Positions 1 through 12,600 of a stretch of 64,000 nucleotides of DNA are shown piece by piece. The stretch's first letter is position 1. The number at the start of each line of letters is the position of its first letter. The stretch is taken from the NCBI GenBank assembly GCA_034231615.1, contig CM067298.1, forward strand, positions 26,120,528-26,184,527, given 5' to 3'. This DNA comes from Meghimatium bilineatum (Eukaryota > Mollusca > Gastropoda > Stylommatophora > Philomycidae). The notes under the pieces were generated by a model. It saw nothing but the letters and a program-made list of their open reading frames with translations, searched no databases and was not told the origin of the DNA. The translations under genes and the position numbers were made by a program.

Positions 1-49
1 GCATGAACGATGTAAGTCCAACACCTTTGTCTAATGAAGGAAGATATAT

Positions 50-238
50 AGGTTTGTTTGCTTTTCTCTCTTATAGTAGTGTTATATTTAAAGTCATTCC
101 ACTTAACATTCAGAATGGTACGTAGGCATTTGTATTCAAAGGAGTCTAGTCTCTTATCTGTGGCTTTCCAACTTTTGCATCCATATGATAGAATAGGGAT
201 GATGTTGGAGTTAAACATGAAGTTGATAGTGTCATCTG
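50..238 (-). pseudogene. LINE reverse transcriptase fragment (family E)
   Basis: Read on the minus strand, this shows ILSYGCKSWKATDKRLDSFE then KCLRTILNVKWND, a version of the C-terminal RT motif YG.ETWTL..... LRRIL.I.W. A related piece lies at 58330-58640 on the plus strand. There is no complete ORF. It abuts the family D fragment at 239-901 without a visible target duplication. Confidence 0.6.
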
Positions 239-901
239 TCATGTGACGTATTCCTTCCAGAACGTTGTCTTCCCAATGAACTCTCTGAACCTCTCTCTGT
301 CTTGGGCGATGTGGCTTGCATTTTCTAGCGATGTATTCATGTTATCTTTAATGTTGTCAGTCCATCGTCTTCTTGGTCTGCCCTTTCTCCTCTTCCCAGG
401 TACTCTTCCCTCCATTATTTGTCTTTCTAAACAGTTATGTCTCTTTATATGACCAAACAGGCGTAGTTTTCTTTTTGTTATTGTGTTTAGTAACCAACAC
501 TCTGGAATATTCAATGTGTTTATAATATCTGAGTTTCTTATTTTATCCTTCCATAATATTCTAAGTATCTTCCTGTAGCATTTCAGCTCGAAGGAGTTGA
601 TCCTCTTTGCCGCTGTTTTACTTAGAGTCCATGTTTCACAGCCGTATGTTGCAACCGGAAAAATAAAAGTTTGTAACATTAGCACTTTCGTTTCTATGTT
701 GTTATTTTTCCATATGTTTTTCAGCTGTGTTATTTTGCAATATGCCATTGCCAATCTCTTCCTTATTTCTGCCATGCAGTCTCCTGCACCGTTGATGTTT
801 GCTCCTAAGTATTTAAATTTATCCACACATTCTATCTCGGTATTGTCTAGTTGATAGTGATGCACCCATAATTCATTTCCAGTGACAATACATTTCAGCA
901 T
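239..901 (-). pseudogene. LINE reverse transcriptase C-terminus (family D), open for 220 codons
   Basis: Open minus-strand frame of 220 codons with [50 protein letters not shown]-type (KRKLRLFGHIKRH) and KGRPRRRWTDNIKDN motifs. These are the thumb and C-terminal end of non-LTR retrotransposon RTs often annotated as endonuclease-reverse transcriptase. It ends KTTFWKEYVT and stop. The catalytic YADD box is missing, so it is 5'-truncated. More decayed relatives: 2375-2770, 8040-8460, 13740-14100. The clade (CR1, RTE or other) cannot be assigned by eye. Confidence 0.85.
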
Positions 902-904
902 GTC

Positions 905-1180
905 ATCTTCATCGTCGGCATATTACCAAAGATACTGTAAAGACATGCCCATTCTCATAATTTTGTTTTTATCAGTCTGGATACTCATGTTGAGCAGATT
1001 TTTCAGAATTTCAAATGGTCGTGCATTATGATGTAGACAAAAAAGGCCATACATATATAAATGGATATTGTGGGAGTAGTCTTGAAAGGACACTTGTCTA
1101 ACTTGATGTTCTTGTCTTTCTTGATGTAGTCCTATACACTCAAATAAGACATGTGGCATTGTTTCATATGGGTGACTGCA
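905..1180 (-). pseudogene. RNase H-type LINE C-terminal fragment
   Basis: Minus strand reads NCSHPYETMPHVLFECIGLH followed by QERQEHQVRQ, resembling the Cys/His C-terminus that follows RNase H in I-group LINEs (..H.L.ECP.....R..). It is short and 5'-truncated. Confidence 0.55.
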
Positions 1181-1269
1181 ATTTCTAGTTAGGTGGGCAA
1201 GGAGATTTTATTCTGTTCAGAAGGTATTTAGAGCAATATGTCTTATGGAAAAAGCTGCTTTTATCATTT

Positions 1270-1545
1270 CTTCGATTGTGTGTTACTAGGGCCAAAGGGA
1301 AGCAAAGAATAGCAACACTGTTTACCTTCCCTGCATGTCATAAGAGGTTACTAAGGAGTTTATGAGGTGGAGCTGGCTGTTCCACTACATATAGAGTCAA
1401 GTGATCTAGAAGCCATGCTGAAGTCAGATGTGTCAGGCCAAAATGTGCCGATATCACAGCAAAGCTGTAAGACAAGACACATGCACTACATTCTCTGGAC
1501 TAAATTCTGCTACTCTGTAGGAGTTTGAGAATGAATGCAGATGAA
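1270..1545 (+). repeat. SINE-like repeat, family A (diverged copy)
   Basis: The head contains GGGAAGCAAAGAATAGCAAC and the tail CTGTAGGAGTTTGAGAATGA, both shared with copies at 50885-51165 and 60610-60835. The middle carries the family block TGTGTCAGGC..... GATATCACAGC. No target duplication could be fixed. Confidence 0.65.
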
Positions 1546-2374
1546 TATTTTTCTTTGAAGTAAGTTTATTTTGTCCTTTAGTCTAGGCCAGTTTATTTCA
1601 GAATACATTGCACTTCCAGTTGTTCTTGTAGCCCAGCTGTTCAACTAATCCTCTCTAGTATTATTTATTACTACCAGGTATCTATTTTACTGTATGATTG
1701 CTAACTGTTTTGTTTACTTGATAATAGGTAATAACTGCAGAAAAATTGAAATCCAACAAGCAAAATTAGGAAGCAGGGTGATGTAGTTTTGCTAATCACT
1801 GGAAACGCACATGACAATACAGTAAAATTGATGTTCAATCAAAAGGTCTTAATCAAGAACACATTAACAATATAATACAAAGAGTAAGAATAGCACTGTC
1901 AATGTTCACTAGACAGAGCTACATTTATTTAGTTGCAATTGAAATGAGTCTTCTTTGGCCAGTTGGTCTTTCTGCTCTTTCATTCCCCGTGAATGTCTGA
2001 GTGACCTGGGATCCATTGTACGGTAACATGGATATTGTGAGAGGATAGTAAATTGTGGTTTTCAAGGATTGGTTGTCACTGGAAACAATTTGCTTCTGTT
2101 CTTCTAGGAGTGTCATATCAAAAGGAAGTACAACACAATGTATCCTACTATATCAGAATTAATGTTTTAATATTTCATGTTGTAATTATGTCAGGGTCAC
2201 TGTCTGCTAGCAACATTGAGGGTCTCACTCCACATAACTCTAAGGTATTTGTAACAGGATTACCAGAACTTCAAACTCCCAAGTTTATAAAATGGTGATA
2301 CACTCTGAAATGAAAAACATAACTGAGCTGCTGCAAAACAACAAAACTAACATTCCTAGGAGCTTGCATATTCT

Positions 2375-2775
2375 CAGTGGCGATATATAGGCGTGAATCA
2401 CCAATAAAGTGGAAAATAAAATAGCAGCATTTGAAAAAAAATGTCAAATAAAATTCATCAGAATACCATGGACCAAAAATATGTAGTCATCCTGAGAGAA
2501 ATGAATGTAAAATAAAACTGGCTAAACAGCACAGTTCTTTAAAAAAAAACTGCAATATTGTGGCCATATCAAATGCCATGACAGCCTACAGAAGACCGTA
2601 ATGGAAGGGATGATGCAAGGGAGACGAACAAGAGGCAGACCAAGAAGATTGACGCAAGACATCTAAGATCACCTGAATACGACAGTAACAGAAGCAGGAA
2701 GACTAGCTCAAGATAGACAGAGGTTTCAAAAGGCTGTGATGACTGTTACAGGATGTGCTAATATGATTCACAATA
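2375..2775 (+). pseudogene. LINE RT C-terminus, family D, heavily decayed
   Basis: Plus-strand frames broken by stops still read KTVMEGMMQGRRTRGRPRRL and then LAQDRQRFQKAVMTVT, matching the end of the 239-901 fragment. Several frameshifts; clearly dead. Confidence 0.65.
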
Positions 2776-3499
2776 CACTCTGATATAACAGATGGGGCAT
2801 ATAATGAAAAAAGTTCTCGGATGGAGACATGATGATCTTGTATGAATGACTGAAGTTTGCACTTGGTCATGAGACCTTTTCATTTTTCCCTGTTGAATGC
2901 CTGCCTGAACATTGTCCACTCTTCACTGATGTGTGGCCATTTTGAAACAATTTAACTCCATAATTTGTTTAATGCTCATGGCATCCTTGCCCAAAGCATG
3001 CTGGATTTTCAAATGATTTCCACTTGGGTATTGTAAAGTATTTAGAAAAATTTTATGTAAATTAGAAATAAGAAGGTCAAAAAGGCATAGAGTATTTACC
3101 TCATTGTACTTTGGTTACCCCATATGTACCCCATTCCTTTCAACAAAGTGGCACGCCGCCTGTCGAGTACAGCTAGTAATGATAATCCCAGTGGATCTCA
3201 TAAAAATACAATGTGTAAATGAGCCATCGCAAGCAGGATGCAATTATACTTGTCAAACTGTTTCTTTATTTTATTATTTTGCAACAAATAAAAATTCAAT
3301 GGCTGGTTCTTACTATAATTTTCTAAAAGTCATTATTATCACTGAATGATGCTCTCTGTGGGTGTGAAAAAGGTACACAGGTGCCTTACATCACTGGCAC
3401 CGTCAGTGAACAGACCTTTTGGCAGTGAACAGACCTCATGGACATATATAAACATTAATGTGGTATATAAGAGAGAGTAAACTGAAATGTTTATCTGAC

Positions 3500-3645
3500 C
3501 TGTTTATCTTATCTCCAAACGTTGCTTTAATAAGTTGACGCAGGATAGCAACAATTCTTCTGCGCAGCCATTGGTTTTTATGCCGCAGGTCAAAGACCTC
3601 ATCCATAAGAAGTAACATAATTCTCAATGGAATATTTTCTCCTGC
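3500..3645 (-). CDS. SNX13: SNX13 exon 17 of window: start of nexin C-terminal domain
   Basis: 146 nt, phase 0 in, 2 nt out. Acceptor tatacatttacag, donor gtcaga. It encodes [20 protein letters not shown], then [20 protein letters not shown] and GDKIN. This is almost identical to [26 protein letters not shown] of vertebrate SNX13. The next exon (VDWMTSP.. in human) is not recognisable in bases 1-3499. Confidence 0.95.
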
Positions 3646-6600
3646 CTGTAAATGTATAATAGTAACTATGTCTAGTACAAAGTACAAACAATGTCACATC
3701 AAGGTAGGTCAAATTTAAGTAAACATTTTAATAACTAAAAGTTAATAAACAAAACTTATGTCACTATTTTGAGAAGACAAATTGTTGTCTAGTCTCTTTC
3801 TGTAATCCTTTCAGCACAAAACAATAATGAAGTTGTTTATTTAGGTATCATAATAAAGGTTACATTTTGATTTAAATTTTTCAATCCTCTGTTGCTTCTG
3901 TTTTTATTTCCAAATTCCTGCCAGTTAACAAGATATAGTTCAGAGCATGGAGTATGTTGCATTATGGTTTCCAGCATGGCTGTGATAGCTGTGTCTTTTG
4001 GCTCAAAAGGCCAGACTGAAGCATGGAATTTTTGGACTTCATATCTACCAATAGTCACCCTCCTTGTCTATGATTAAAGCAGCTAGCATACATTTCCTGA
4101 CAACTGCTATACATACCTGTATAGTTATGGGTATTGTTTGTTTGTTTTTCGTTCGCACCATTGTAACCATCACGGATATCCGTGCGATTTCCGCCGGGAG
4201 CGTGATTACGTTGTGCCACCGTTATGCGCCTTGTAGGCCTAGCACATCCGATTTCGGCATGCCTTGACAATTCGGGTGGGCTACCCTTAGCCTGTGACAG
4301 CCTCTATATCTGTCTCCAGGCACGCGTAGTGGAGACTCTTCGCTCAGATGATTTTTTTTGCTTTCGTCTGACTCGAACGAGGTGTTCCACTGTCTATGAA
4401 CTTGCCTCGTGTAATTGGACGTGCTGTGCCTGTGCCCATTGGGTACTGAATCGTTTCTCATCCGTGAGCCTGGTTCCTTAGGGGGAAGAACTCAACAGAG
4501 GAGTTGGACCCTGGCTCTTTCGCCCTCTTAGCCGAGGTGTCATTCACTGACATCGTGTACCCCTTGTCCAAGTTCGAGTCTCACACCACGCGTTTGAGAG
4601 CAAGGCGTTCTCGAGCTGAGCGTCCTTGTCCCAATAGCGCCTGAGCCCATCAGGTACTGAACCCTTTCTCTCTTCAAGTGTATTTCCGGTGTAGGAAAAC
4701 CTGACAGTAGAGTTGGGCCAGGGCTAAATTGTTGTCCCATTTGTGCCTGAGCGCATAGAGTACGGAACCCTTTCTCTTCGCGATCATATTTCCGGTTTAG
4801 GAAGGCTCGACATTAGAGTTGGATTAGGTCTTCTTGCTTTACCAAACGCCAATGAATGGGTCTGGGTCTCTGCCTGTAAGGAATACAGGTAACTAGAAGC
4901 TCGTCTCAAGCTGACGGAGCTTGTAGTTCCCCTTTCTTAGGGACTTTTCACTTTCTATTTGCAGTTCGCGCTGCCCTCTAGCGCTGTTCTGCCCTTTCAT
5001 TGTTTCATTGTACTCGGTATGAAATCTATGTCTCTCGCCATGCATCTACCTTTACGTGCATTTTACATTGGCCGCCCCTCCAATGTTCGGACTGGACTGA
5101 CTAGCTTCACTGTATGTCGACAGTGTCACTATATGTGGCGATGCTGGTGGTGTCAGAGATATTGTCTGTCTCTTGTGCAGGCAAATCTCTTTCCATCTGC
5201 TACCTCCACATTCTCGGACACGATCCCCAAATGATTTGGCCAAAATCAGCTCGAGCTGCTGTATTTGTTTCCAGGGTGCACCACGTGGAGGTACATTTGG
5301 GATCTTGTCTATCTGCTAACCCTGGGTCCGCCTAGAGCAATGCGTTCCCTTTGCACCCCGTTATGGGTATTGATATTATATATTTATTATTTCTATTATT
5401 GAACCATTACTAATTTATTGGAAATGTTATTCTGTTTTTCATGTGTTGCTTGAATATTTTACTTTTTCTGTTCAGCTATTTCATTTTTATTTAAATTAGA
5501 AAATGACTAACACAATTTAAATCTGGTACTCCAGCCAACACCAACACTTTGGTTTGAAATGCTCAAAAGTCATGCAGGATTGGCTTCATTGCTCTCAGGT
5601 TTTCCATTATGTAAAATACCACTTTCATAAAGAAATGGCACCCTTTTAGTCATATCAGAAAGAGTACTACTCATAGCAAATAAACATAGTTTTAAGGATA
5701 ATCCCAGAACACAACACTTGCAAAGAAGACTCCATGATCAGAGACAGAACCCATTTTCTTAACCAATATGCCACAGCGATCATAAATATTGAATTAAGTA
5801 TTTGAAATACAAAAGTGTTTACAAGCTTATTTTTTACTACATTTATTCTACATCTTAATTTAAGAAATAAATCTCCCATATATTGCTAGTAGAGAAACAT
5901 AAGTACATTCCATCTACCTCAGGATCCAAACTGGCACCAACTTTCAACTGGTTTAATATCTGCCTTGTTCTGGCTTGATCAAGCTAGAAATAAAATAATG
6001 TGAAACATTTTTCTGGAATTATTAAATAAATATGGTGAAGTTTCCCTTGTGAATCAACAAAAAGTTGTAATTACTGGTACAAATACATCTTCTTCTTCTT
6101 CTTCTGTTCACTTGAAACATGTCTATATCTGTAATTTTGTCTCCTTAATAAAACTCACTGTTTTTTGTAGTTCATACAGGACACTGTATACCATAGAGCT
6201 TTGATTCCAGTGTTGTTTCCTCTGGCCAATATGTATGCCTCAGCGTTTCATGCTCAGAACACTCTTGAAGTATATGTTTGGCACTCTGTGCTGACTGTCC
6301 ACATGTACACATGGCTGTGTTGCCAATCTTGAACTTTTTATACATGTGACTGCGGAGTCGGTTGTGTCCTGTTCTGAGACGTAGAATTATAACTTGCTCT
6401 GATCGGTTCATAATGTGATAGTCATCTTGTGTTGGCGTTTGTGGCTTTCTTATTGACTTGATCATCTGTTTTTTCTGATGGTAGGTGATTGGTATATCTG
6501 GTTGGTCTTCGGCAGCACCTTCCTTAGCCAGTTGGTCTGCTTTTTCATTTCCTGGTATTCCACAGTGAGAGGGTATCCACTGCATGGTTACCCTATACTG

Positions 6601-9600
6601 GTAAGACAATTCGCTAAGTAATTTTTTCAATTCTGTTAGTTTTCCAGACTGGAGAGCTTGAAGCACTGACCTTGCATCTGTCAGGAATACCACAGGCTGT
6701 AGGCCAGAGTTGGAGTTCAGCAGTTTTTTAGCTGCCACACTAATTGCCTGGATTTCTGCATCATAATTATTGCAGAATTTTCTAGTCGGTGTTCTGATTG
6801 TATCTCTAGGGTTGTGTGGATATTCTATATATACACCTGCAACAAATACATCAATTACTCTGAGGTTACTTAGTAATATCAGAAAGAGACAATTTTTATT
6901 TATTTAAATAGAGATAAATACATCAGATGGAAATTGGTTATTTAAAAAAAATCATTATTATACTGGAAGGTCTGGAGAACATAGTTACAGCAGAAAAGAG
7001 ATTGAGGATGACAATAAGACAAAATATTTGAAAGTTTAATATTGGGGTATGGCAAAGAGTCAACAATGATCCTGATACACAATACTAAAAACAGAGAATT
7101 ATGGAGATTCATGATCATCTATGTCAATTTCCATGGCACCTGATTATAATTTGTAATGAATATTTTAGACTGTTAAATTCATTCATGATCTGATGATAAT
7201 AAAATGAAACTTGAATATGAAGTGAACTTAATGAGAATGTAATACAATGATGAACAGAAGACAAACATTAGAAACATAGAGTAAATTTTAGCAGTACTGT
7301 ATCAAATAAATACCAAAATACTCCAACATTTACACATGATCTGAACAAAGGAAACAACTGCCAGGAGATAAAGAGTAGGCCTATAATAAAAGAAATAGCA
7401 AATGTTTTGAAGGATAAGGTACAAACAAATAAATAATGGACAACTACAGATGCACTTAATAAATAACAAAAAGAACAAATAAACAGAGGTAAACAAATAA
7501 AATAAAAAGGAGGTGACATGACAAGATAATAACAAATAAACAGAGCTAAACAAATAGAAAACAAGAGGTGACAAGACAAGATAATAAGACATGAAGAAGT
7601 ACACCAGAAAGTGTAAACAAATAACAGAAGGGACAAATGGATATGTAATAGAAGAGACAAATGGATATGTAATAGAAGAGGCAAATAGATATGTTTTCAC
7701 AAATGTATAAACAAATTGACAATAGTGGTAGAAGTTGCTGCATAGAAAATCAATTATGAAATGTGTATACAACACAACAAGAGGTTAAGAACTTCATTTA
7801 CCATAAAAATTTTATTGTGCTCTGCGCGAACATTTTTAAGGACAATATTTTGTTATACATCCATCATAGGAACAAGAAATAGTACTATCTAAATATATCA
7901 AAATTATTCTATGTTATATATAAATTTTTATTATGAAAGGAGAAGCTGATTATTTCAATTTTCTAGGGACACTTCTTTTGTAGTTTGTCATTGATTTTGG
8001 TTAATATTATGCAAAATCCATTAACTGATCAGCAATTCATAGAAAGAGCATATTTCTAGTAGCAATATATGGTTGTGAAACATGGACACTTAAAAAATCA
8101 GCTGCAAAAATAATTGCTGCATTCGAAATGAGATGCAACAGAAGAATTTTGGGAATACCCAGGACAGCGAATAAGACCAATCAAGACAAAAACTAATAAA
8201 GATAAAAACATTCAACTTTGATTATGGTTAGCTCTGAACAACATAAGAAAATGTTTTTGATCATATAAAGAGACATAACAACATGGACAAATTAATGATG
8301 GAAAGCATTGTTTCTGGTAATGGGTAAGGGTTGCCCAAGATGATGAGACATCACAGATTGTTTAAACATGCCTCTGGCTGCAGCAGGTCAACTCACCCAG
8401 GATCATGAAGACTTCAGAACATCCATAAAGAAAGTTCTGGAAAGAATACACTGTTTATGTCGCCTGAATTATAACATTCACTATTAATGGAAAGACACTG
8501 AACAGATATGGGTATGCTCAGAGTGCAGTGTCTCTTCTGTTTACAGCATTTAGAAGCACAATAGAATATACTTCATAACTTACACTTTTTTGTGAGTGAA
8601 AAACCTTTCCAATACCATCTCCAATTCTGGACATACCATCAGGTACACTTTTCACAACATTTCCCACACTTTTGGAGGCACTTTTGATGGGATGAACAAT
8701 TGTATCCATCTGAGAAATCAATGATTATGACACAATTAATAATATTAGCATATTTGTCAATAAGAAATCACCAATTACTAAGTAGTTGCTTGACTATTCC
8801 AAGTGATGACAACCATTTCTTTCATCTCTTTTTTGAAATTCAATCAAAGGTATGGCTTTGATTATATGTTCATTGATGATAAGATTTGATAAACCCTATG
8901 CTGGCTCAAAGGTTCTTGGGTATGTTTGATAGAATGGTCACTTAACACAGTGTTTGATATGCAAGTGTCTTTTCTCCTTTTTCCCACAAGATTCTGTACA
9001 TTTTTTCAGAGCACCAGTTTCATGCAGTATCATCTTGGGCATCATGGTTTATGCCAAAAGTTTTCAGTGAGGTTTTAATGTTTTTATAGCACAGCACTGG
9101 CTACCTTGAGAGAGTAATGTCCTTCTGCATCTCACATTAGAGGAAGGAGTATCTTTGAAAGACTGTGATCTGGTATACATATTATATGACCTGACAAAAT
9201 GAATTTGTCATGGCATCAGAATTTTATGCATTATACCAGCTCCTTTGGTAGGGGAAAACATATCTTATTTTGTTGTTGATCATTATTCTAAGGAAAATTG
9301 TGTATAAATGATTGAGTGTCCTCATATAACACCTGTACTTTATACTTTAGTTTCAGCAATCTGTCCCATATCATATAGTTATTATGCTTTTGTAAGAATT
9401 TACATGCAACACAATCAAAACATAATATGTAAATACAGAAAGTTCTGAGAGGTCATTATATTTGATCGTATTAAGTTGAGGTACCTGGTAAACATATTTG
9501 GAAATGCAACAACTTGAATGGGTGAGGAAAGAAAAAGGAAGAGAAGAGAAAATATCTAGAAAATATTGCGCATCTAGACACAGTTTAAGAATATAGACCA

Positions 9601-12600
9601 ATAATTCCTTCAGAGATGCAATATCTACAGACCAGTTATTTTTCCAGAGGAACAATATCTAGCCCTCACAATCTTGTCAGGTGAAAGATACTATTATATA
9701 TCACTCAGAATTTGAAAATACTTCTGGAAAGTTCTTCATAGCTTGAATCCCATTTTAACACAATCAAAACTGGAATCCCATTTTAACATAATTAAAACCT
9801 GATTCTCATTTTAACATAAAAACCTGAATCTCGTTTTAACCTTCACCACGCCTATATTAACACCGGTCGACAAAAAAAAATGGCAGCGTGCGCTGTTGAC
9901 GACACACCCCACCCAACGAGATATCGTGAGATTTACATGTACCACAGCCGCTTACATAGCTGGGGACATGCGCAATCGAAGCCGGTATATTCCCACATCC
10001 GACATGATCATGTAAAGATGTCTAGATGGAAAATACACGTTTCATAGCAATTAATCTGACCACATCTGCACACCGGTACGATGCCATGATGGTGGATCGG
10101 TTTTATAGACCTTTCTTTCATCGTATTTTGAATAAAATAACATTGAATTGTGGTTTGAATCATTAATTATTGGGTTATTTAGTTTCACAGCAGTGAATAT
10201 ACAGAATGTTGTGTTGGTTTGGGGACTTGTAAAGGTTTGATATAGAATATGTTGAAGTGGCACCAAAAATGACTCTAGGCCTAAGCTCAAAGAATGATTT
10301 TACTGCAAATCTACATGTTTTATACAGTTCCCCCGGCAATATTTTGATAATTTCGCAATGAAAGAACATAAATACAACAGATTTGTGTGTGATTTAGTGT
10401 ACAGCGTTGCCAAGCAATTCAATAAGTAAGGTGCCAAGCAATCCAATAAGTAAGGTAAGTTATTTTTGTACTAATTTTTTTTCTCTTTATTTGTTATAAA
10501 ATATATGTTTTTGTGTGAAAAACATCTTTACTACTTTCTCATATGTCTGGTATCACACACACACGTACATAAATTACACCAATGTATGCAGAATTCAATT
10601 CTTTATTTATATGTGCAAATATTATTTAAATATCTCTAACAACCAAAAAATTATCACATTTTCAAAACAGTCACCATCAATAACGCAAATTCTCAAAAAA
10701 TAATCCTGTGGCAGGAAGACGTTTTGTATTTTTTAATCCGGCTTGCTAAAGGTTAACATAATCAAAACCTGACCCTTATTTTAACATAATAAAAACATGA
10801 ATCCTGTTTTAACATAATCAAAACCTAAATTTCCTATTAACAAACCAAGGCTGAATATCATTTGAACACAATCAAAACATGAAAACAGGATTCAGGTTTT
10901 GATTATGTTCAAATGAAATTCAGCCTTTCAGTGCTTTTGTGATATTCCAGCTTTTGCAATCCTACGTTAATACAGATATTACATTGGGGTTAACAGTTAT
11001 AGTGTGGTATATTTACTTATTGTTTTTTATTTTCAGATGTTTGTTAGATAATTGAATGCAATTGATATCAACACAATTCTGGTAGAAATCTCTTTTGCTG
11101 TATCTACATCTTGTGTCATTTTGCTCCCTAAATAAGAAAAGTTATAAACTGTTTGAATTGTTTCTACATTGAGAGTGATTTTAAAATTACAATTGGTAAA
11201 ATTTAATTTACTATGAACTTAGTCTTGGAAGTGTTGACTTGAAGGCCAATTTGTTGTGAAAGATTAACATTTCAGACCATTCATCTTTCAGAACATTTGT
11301 TAATTGCTAGTTTATGTAATTGAATGTCATTTACCTTCCTGGAGAACTCAGACTTATGTTTTTCCCAGACTCCTGTATGAAGAAACTGGCTAAGTAGCTC
11401 TTCTAGTCCACTCACATTCTGGAAAAGCTCTGGCTTCATCAGGGTCTGGATGTGGAAATCTTTCATTAGACACTTGTCCAGTTAAGACTAAAACCATAAA
11501 CTTTAATAGATAATTCATACCTGGTTCATAATTGTGCTATATGTCTAAGTTTAATGTCTACTAAAAATATTTTATTAGAGAATTTCCCCATCTCTTCTAT
11601 ACCCAATTAGAAATGTATCATAATGGCAGTCTTAATTTATTCTGTACACCAGCAGAAGATAAGGGGATGGGAAAGAGAAAGTACAGAAGATAAGGGAATG
11701 GGAAAGAGAAGGTACAGAAGACAAGGGGAGGGGAAAGAGAAAGTACAGAAGACAAGGGAATGGGAAAGAGAAAGTACAGAAGATAAGGGAATGGGAAAGT
11801 ACAGAAGACAAGGGGATGGGAAAGAGAAAGTACAGAAGATAAGGGGAACTATAAATTGAAATGACTTTTCTTCTCCTTCCTCACTCTCCATTCAAAGTTA
11901 GATGCCTATATTTATTTCATCAATTAATTGCACTGTGGTCAAATGGATGAGACAGGACTGACAACCTTTTCCACCAGAGCTGTTTCAAATGGCCATAGAT
12001 TTCTCTTGTGGTTTACTTTATGCGATTCTGTCTGTTTGGGAAGCTGTACAATTATTATATTTTGTATTCTCTATTTTCAGCCCACTATAGTGATCCATTC
12101 CTAGCAGTCAATTCCTGAGACTATTCAGCACAAAATTTGATACTTTTAACCCATTCACCACTATGATATTTCCCTATTGTCACTCCCCCATCACTAAGAC
12201 AAGGGGCACAACTCCAAATTATCGATATGATTATGTTAAAAATGCATTTAAAAAAAAAAGATATTCACCATATCACACTCATACTTGGCAGATCAATAGA
12301 AAAATGAATAGTCTTGCATGAACCTATATCAAAGATAATTTAATAAATATATATTTTTACAACATAAATTGTCAAACTCAACGTAATGTGGGGAACATTT
12401 TTTTTTACCTTGAAAGTGTTGAGTAGTGGAGTCATGCTCAGACGAAAATATTGAGATATATTCTCAAATCTCCTTTTTCCCAAATAGGTTGATATGCCCA
12501 AAACGTTGAACCCATCATCTGTACTCCAGTACATGCCATACTCAAGCAAAATACACAGGCCCATCATAATATAAATATAAAAAAGACATTTTATTTCAAT

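Noticed and set aside
1925..3349. Remaining SNX13 C-terminal exons
   Set aside because: I looked on the minus strand for the VDWMTSPEQV-like exon and the terminal helices and found no matching frame with splice sites; they probably lie before base 1.
4055..5335. Small ORFs (60-91 codons) in the GC-rich insertion as genes
   Set aside because: They overlap on both strands, have no domain resemblance and lie within an element bounded by a target duplication; G+C richness lowers stop frequency.
7268..7775. Minus-strand hydrophobic frames (138 and 157 codons) as a membrane protein
   Set aside because: The peptide is repetitive low complexity from an A-rich and imperfectly repeated region (ACAAATAA motifs). 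Overlapping frames look alike, and there is no family resemblance.
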